DNA of 64,000 nucleotides from Scortum barcoo (taxonomy: Eukaryota; Chordata; Actinopteri; Centrarchiformes; Terapontidae): the NCBI GenBank assembly GCA_023238725.1, contig CM041533.1:22472176-22536175 (forward strand), given 5' to 3'. Shown here in pieces: positions 61,868-64,000 of this stretch. The notes under the pieces are model-generated. The model saw only the letters and a list, made by a program, of their open reading frames with translations, made no database searches and was not told where the DNA came from. A program made the translations under genes and the position numbers. The stretch's first letter is position 1; every line of letters starts with the position of its first letter.

Positions 61868-62640
61868 TTCCAGTATTTAATGTGTTGACAGCCTGCGCCC
61901 GAGTGAGAGCAGAAGGTTGACGGCCTAAGAGAATTCCTCAGGCTTTTCCACACTGCACCTTAATGTGTTTACAAGCACACACACACACACACACACACAC
62001 ACATTCTGGCTGTGTAAACCAGAGAGATTAGCAGCTCATTACCATACCACAGGGGGGATACACACGGGACTGTGTGTTTGTGTGTGTGTGTGTGTGCCAG
62101 CACACCTCAGAGCATTGTCTTCTGGTCATAACAACAACTGTTCCATTATTTGTGTGTGTGTGTGCCAGAATGAAAGTGTCTTTAATCAGGAGGACAGAAA
62201 AACAGAGGCCACGGAGAATTACTGAATATGTTTTCATCGCAGAGACAATTATCAGATTAAACAAATTCACCTCGTTAAGTAGCTAATCCATCCATCCAAT
62301 CAGCAGGCAGGACGGAGGCAGCAACACCTGCTCCCCAGCGGTGACCTCAGACAGATGTGGAGATGTGGAGATGATCCAGTTTCAGAAACACAGCTCAGAT
62401 TCGAGGGAGGACTGTTTCGTTCTTTTGAAGTCTCGCGTTTGGCATGAAAAAGAGAATGCAACCCAGTTTACAGATTCTACTTTTCACGTTTATTTGGAAA
62501 GTCGATTGAGCTCCACACACTCTCCAAGCAAACTTCTGCCTCATTTTCAAACAGTATGTTCACTGTAATGAAAGCGCATCACTTGGGTATTTTGCCTGCT
62601 GTTTCCAAAAACACAGACAATTTTCATTAAAGTTTCTGAA
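59231..62640. other. Gene desert upstream of pcdh8, part 5, microsatellite-rich
   Basis: No gene is recognised. GT/CA runs at 60099-60140, 60511-60549, 61833-61865, 61976-62002 and 62069-62096. Pyrimidine-rich tracts at 60285-60470 and 60705-60860. Confidence 0.4.
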
Positions 62641-62700
62641 GCAACATTTGTCCGTCCACAGCAGGGAATTGAACCAGCAACCCTTTGGCCACTTGGACTT
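62640..62700 (-). repeat. tRNA-like B-box fragment, possible SINE relic
   Basis: The - strand carries GGTTCAATTCC (62675-62665), a good RNA polymerase III B box, within GGGTTGCTGGTTCAATTCCC. No convincing A box lies at the usual distance, so it is more likely a decayed tRNA-derived SINE than a tRNA gene. Confidence 0.35.
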
Positions 62701-62734
62701 TTGAACTGTCTAAAGACATGCCAACAGCACTGCA

Positions 62735-62995
62735 AGGCTGTACTTTAAGCCACAGAGGTGCTTTGAGCTAAATGCTAACGTCAGTATGCTAACATGCGCT
62801 CTTTACAGGGGTCATGTCAACCATGTTTACCCTTTTAGTTTAGCATCTCTGCATGCTAACCGTTGCTAATTTTCACAAAAAATGAAGCAGTTACATGTTG
62901 GACAAAGTGAAATTTTGACTGGATGGTGGTGCTGGATGAGAAGTCAGAGGATGAGCAATTTGTAGTGAGAAATTTCATGGCGGTAGTTTCAATCT
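62735..62995 (+). repeat. GCTAAC-rich teleost repeat, fourth copy
   Basis: Landmarks: GTGCTTTGAGCTAAATGCTA, CAGTATGCTAACATGCG, AGTTTAGCATCTCTGCATGC, then AAATTTTGACTGGATGGTGG and GATGAGAAGTCAGAGGATGA. Confidence 0.65.
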
Positions 62996-64000
62996 GGACC
63001 ACAGTGGTTACATGTTTACATGTTTAGCTGCTAATTCTGAAAACAGTAGGTGCTCCAAGGTGGTTCCCCGTGAATGAATTACAATCTAAAACTTTTTTTA
63101 AATAGGGTCGATTAAACTTTACCCTGCAAATAAAATGGTGGTTTTACCGAGCAGCATACCTGGGCTTGTGAGAGATATGCTAACTACCTGTTAGCCAGTA
63201 TATCTGATACAGTAGTCAATACGCATAAACTGATCCAAACAACAAATCTTTTAAGTGAACTGAATCAGCAGTTGAGCTCAGCCATAAAACACAGTTAATG
63301 TTTTCTCATGAAAAGGCTGTTCAAGGTCAAGGAACGTCACAAATATTAAAATCTGAACAGTGTTATAAATAATGGGCTGCTTAGCTCTTAACCTTATGTG
63401 CTTGTAGAGGCTACTGAACTGAACCTTATAGCCTGGGCTAACAACAGACTGAACTGAACTAAATGTCACGGCCGTATATAAACTGCGATGCATTCACTCA
63501 CTAGGTACTCAAGTGTATTTGAAAGCAGAAGAGACCACTTAGCTAAGGAAAAAAACATACTACACAGTCAGTGACTACAAATCTTTGAACTGGACTGAAT
63601 GAAGCGATTCAGTGAAGAAATAATCCATCATCTATTTTGACCTCTGAACTCAGCTACAGTCCAAATAAATTCATACTGCAGATCAGCCCGTACAAACTAG
63701 CACTACCCACACAGCTACAGGCTATATAAGACACATAAGCTGACCCCAGTACAGTGCAGCTAGCTGTATCTACAAATATGGGCGATCATAGCAGCATGAC
63801 GATACATTACATTGAAAACACAGGCTTTATTGAATCTACACTGGCACAAAATTATACACTGACTTTGTGCACAAGTACGATGAAAATCTTTACATTCATT
63901 ACAATATTCATAACAATAAAAGGTCAGCTGGTCAGCTTGAAATCATCCAGGGTCTAGTCTAAGACACCCTCTGCAGTCATTGATGTTTTTTCTATTTTCC
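62996..64000. other. Window end, nothing recognised
   Basis: AT-rich sequence with no coding region, microsatellite or repeat that I can name. Several short TGAACTGAAC-like motifs occur at 63410-63460. Confidence 0.4.

Noticed and set aside
62640..62700. A tRNA gene on the - strand
   Set aside because: Only the B box is convincing. No A box, acceptor-stem pairing or terminator was found; a SINE relic is more likely.

Overview
The window is nuclear genomic DNA from a vertebrate, almost certainly a teleost and probably a spiny-rayed (percomorph) fish. The evidence is three intron-containing genes with clear vertebrate orthologues, very dense CA/GT and CT microsatellites, a Tc1/mariner copy of the kind common in fish, and several dispersed repeats that I recognise as teleost families. 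The species cannot be named from the sequence.

Genes. (1) sugt1, + strand, 1897-5281: the last three coding exons (end of the CS domain and the SGS domain) of the HSP90 co-chaperone SGT1; the 5' part lies before the window. (2) cnmd (lect1, chondromodulin), - strand, 33803-7817: seven coding exons give a 318-residue type II membrane protein with a BRICHOS domain, a furin-type site and the cysteine-rich C-terminal chondromodulin domain. (3) pcdh8 (paraxial/arcadlin-type protocadherin), - strand, 38849-35576: three coding exons give a 1011-residue six-cadherin-repeat protein. The order SUGT1 - CNMD - PCDH8 is that of human 13q14.3, so this is a conserved syntenic block. sugt1 and cnmd are convergent; cnmd and pcdh8 lie in tandem, about 1.8 kb apart.

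The main anomaly is inside cnmd. Exons 2 and 3 with their introns occur twice, at 12129-13671 and 31986-33526. The copies look identical except for a CA microsatellite and a 4-bp difference. The first copy runs into a gap of exactly 500 N (13672-14171). The 17.8 kb between the gap and the second copy holds no cnmd exon. This looks more like a scaffolding or haplotype artefact, or a large allelic insertion, than a fixed exon duplication. Both exons are 141 bp and phase 0, so a real duplication would keep the reading frame.

From 39.2 kb to the end there is no recognisable gene. This is the 5' flank of pcdh8: microsatellites, old repeats, an internally deleted piggyBac element (50189-51829, TTAA target duplications), and several unique, repeat-poor islands that are candidate regulatory elements. 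Mobile DNA elsewhere includes a decayed Tc1 element (28681-30253), a LINE reverse-transcriptase relic (28027-28150), a tRNA-derived SINE (about 26535-26670) and one nested insertion in a sugt1 intron.

I found no new biological system. The points most worth checking are the cnmd duplication, the compact pcdh8 promoter (TATA, octamer and CCAAT in order), paired Pumilio-type sites in the pcdh8 3' UTR, and the piggyBac derivative.
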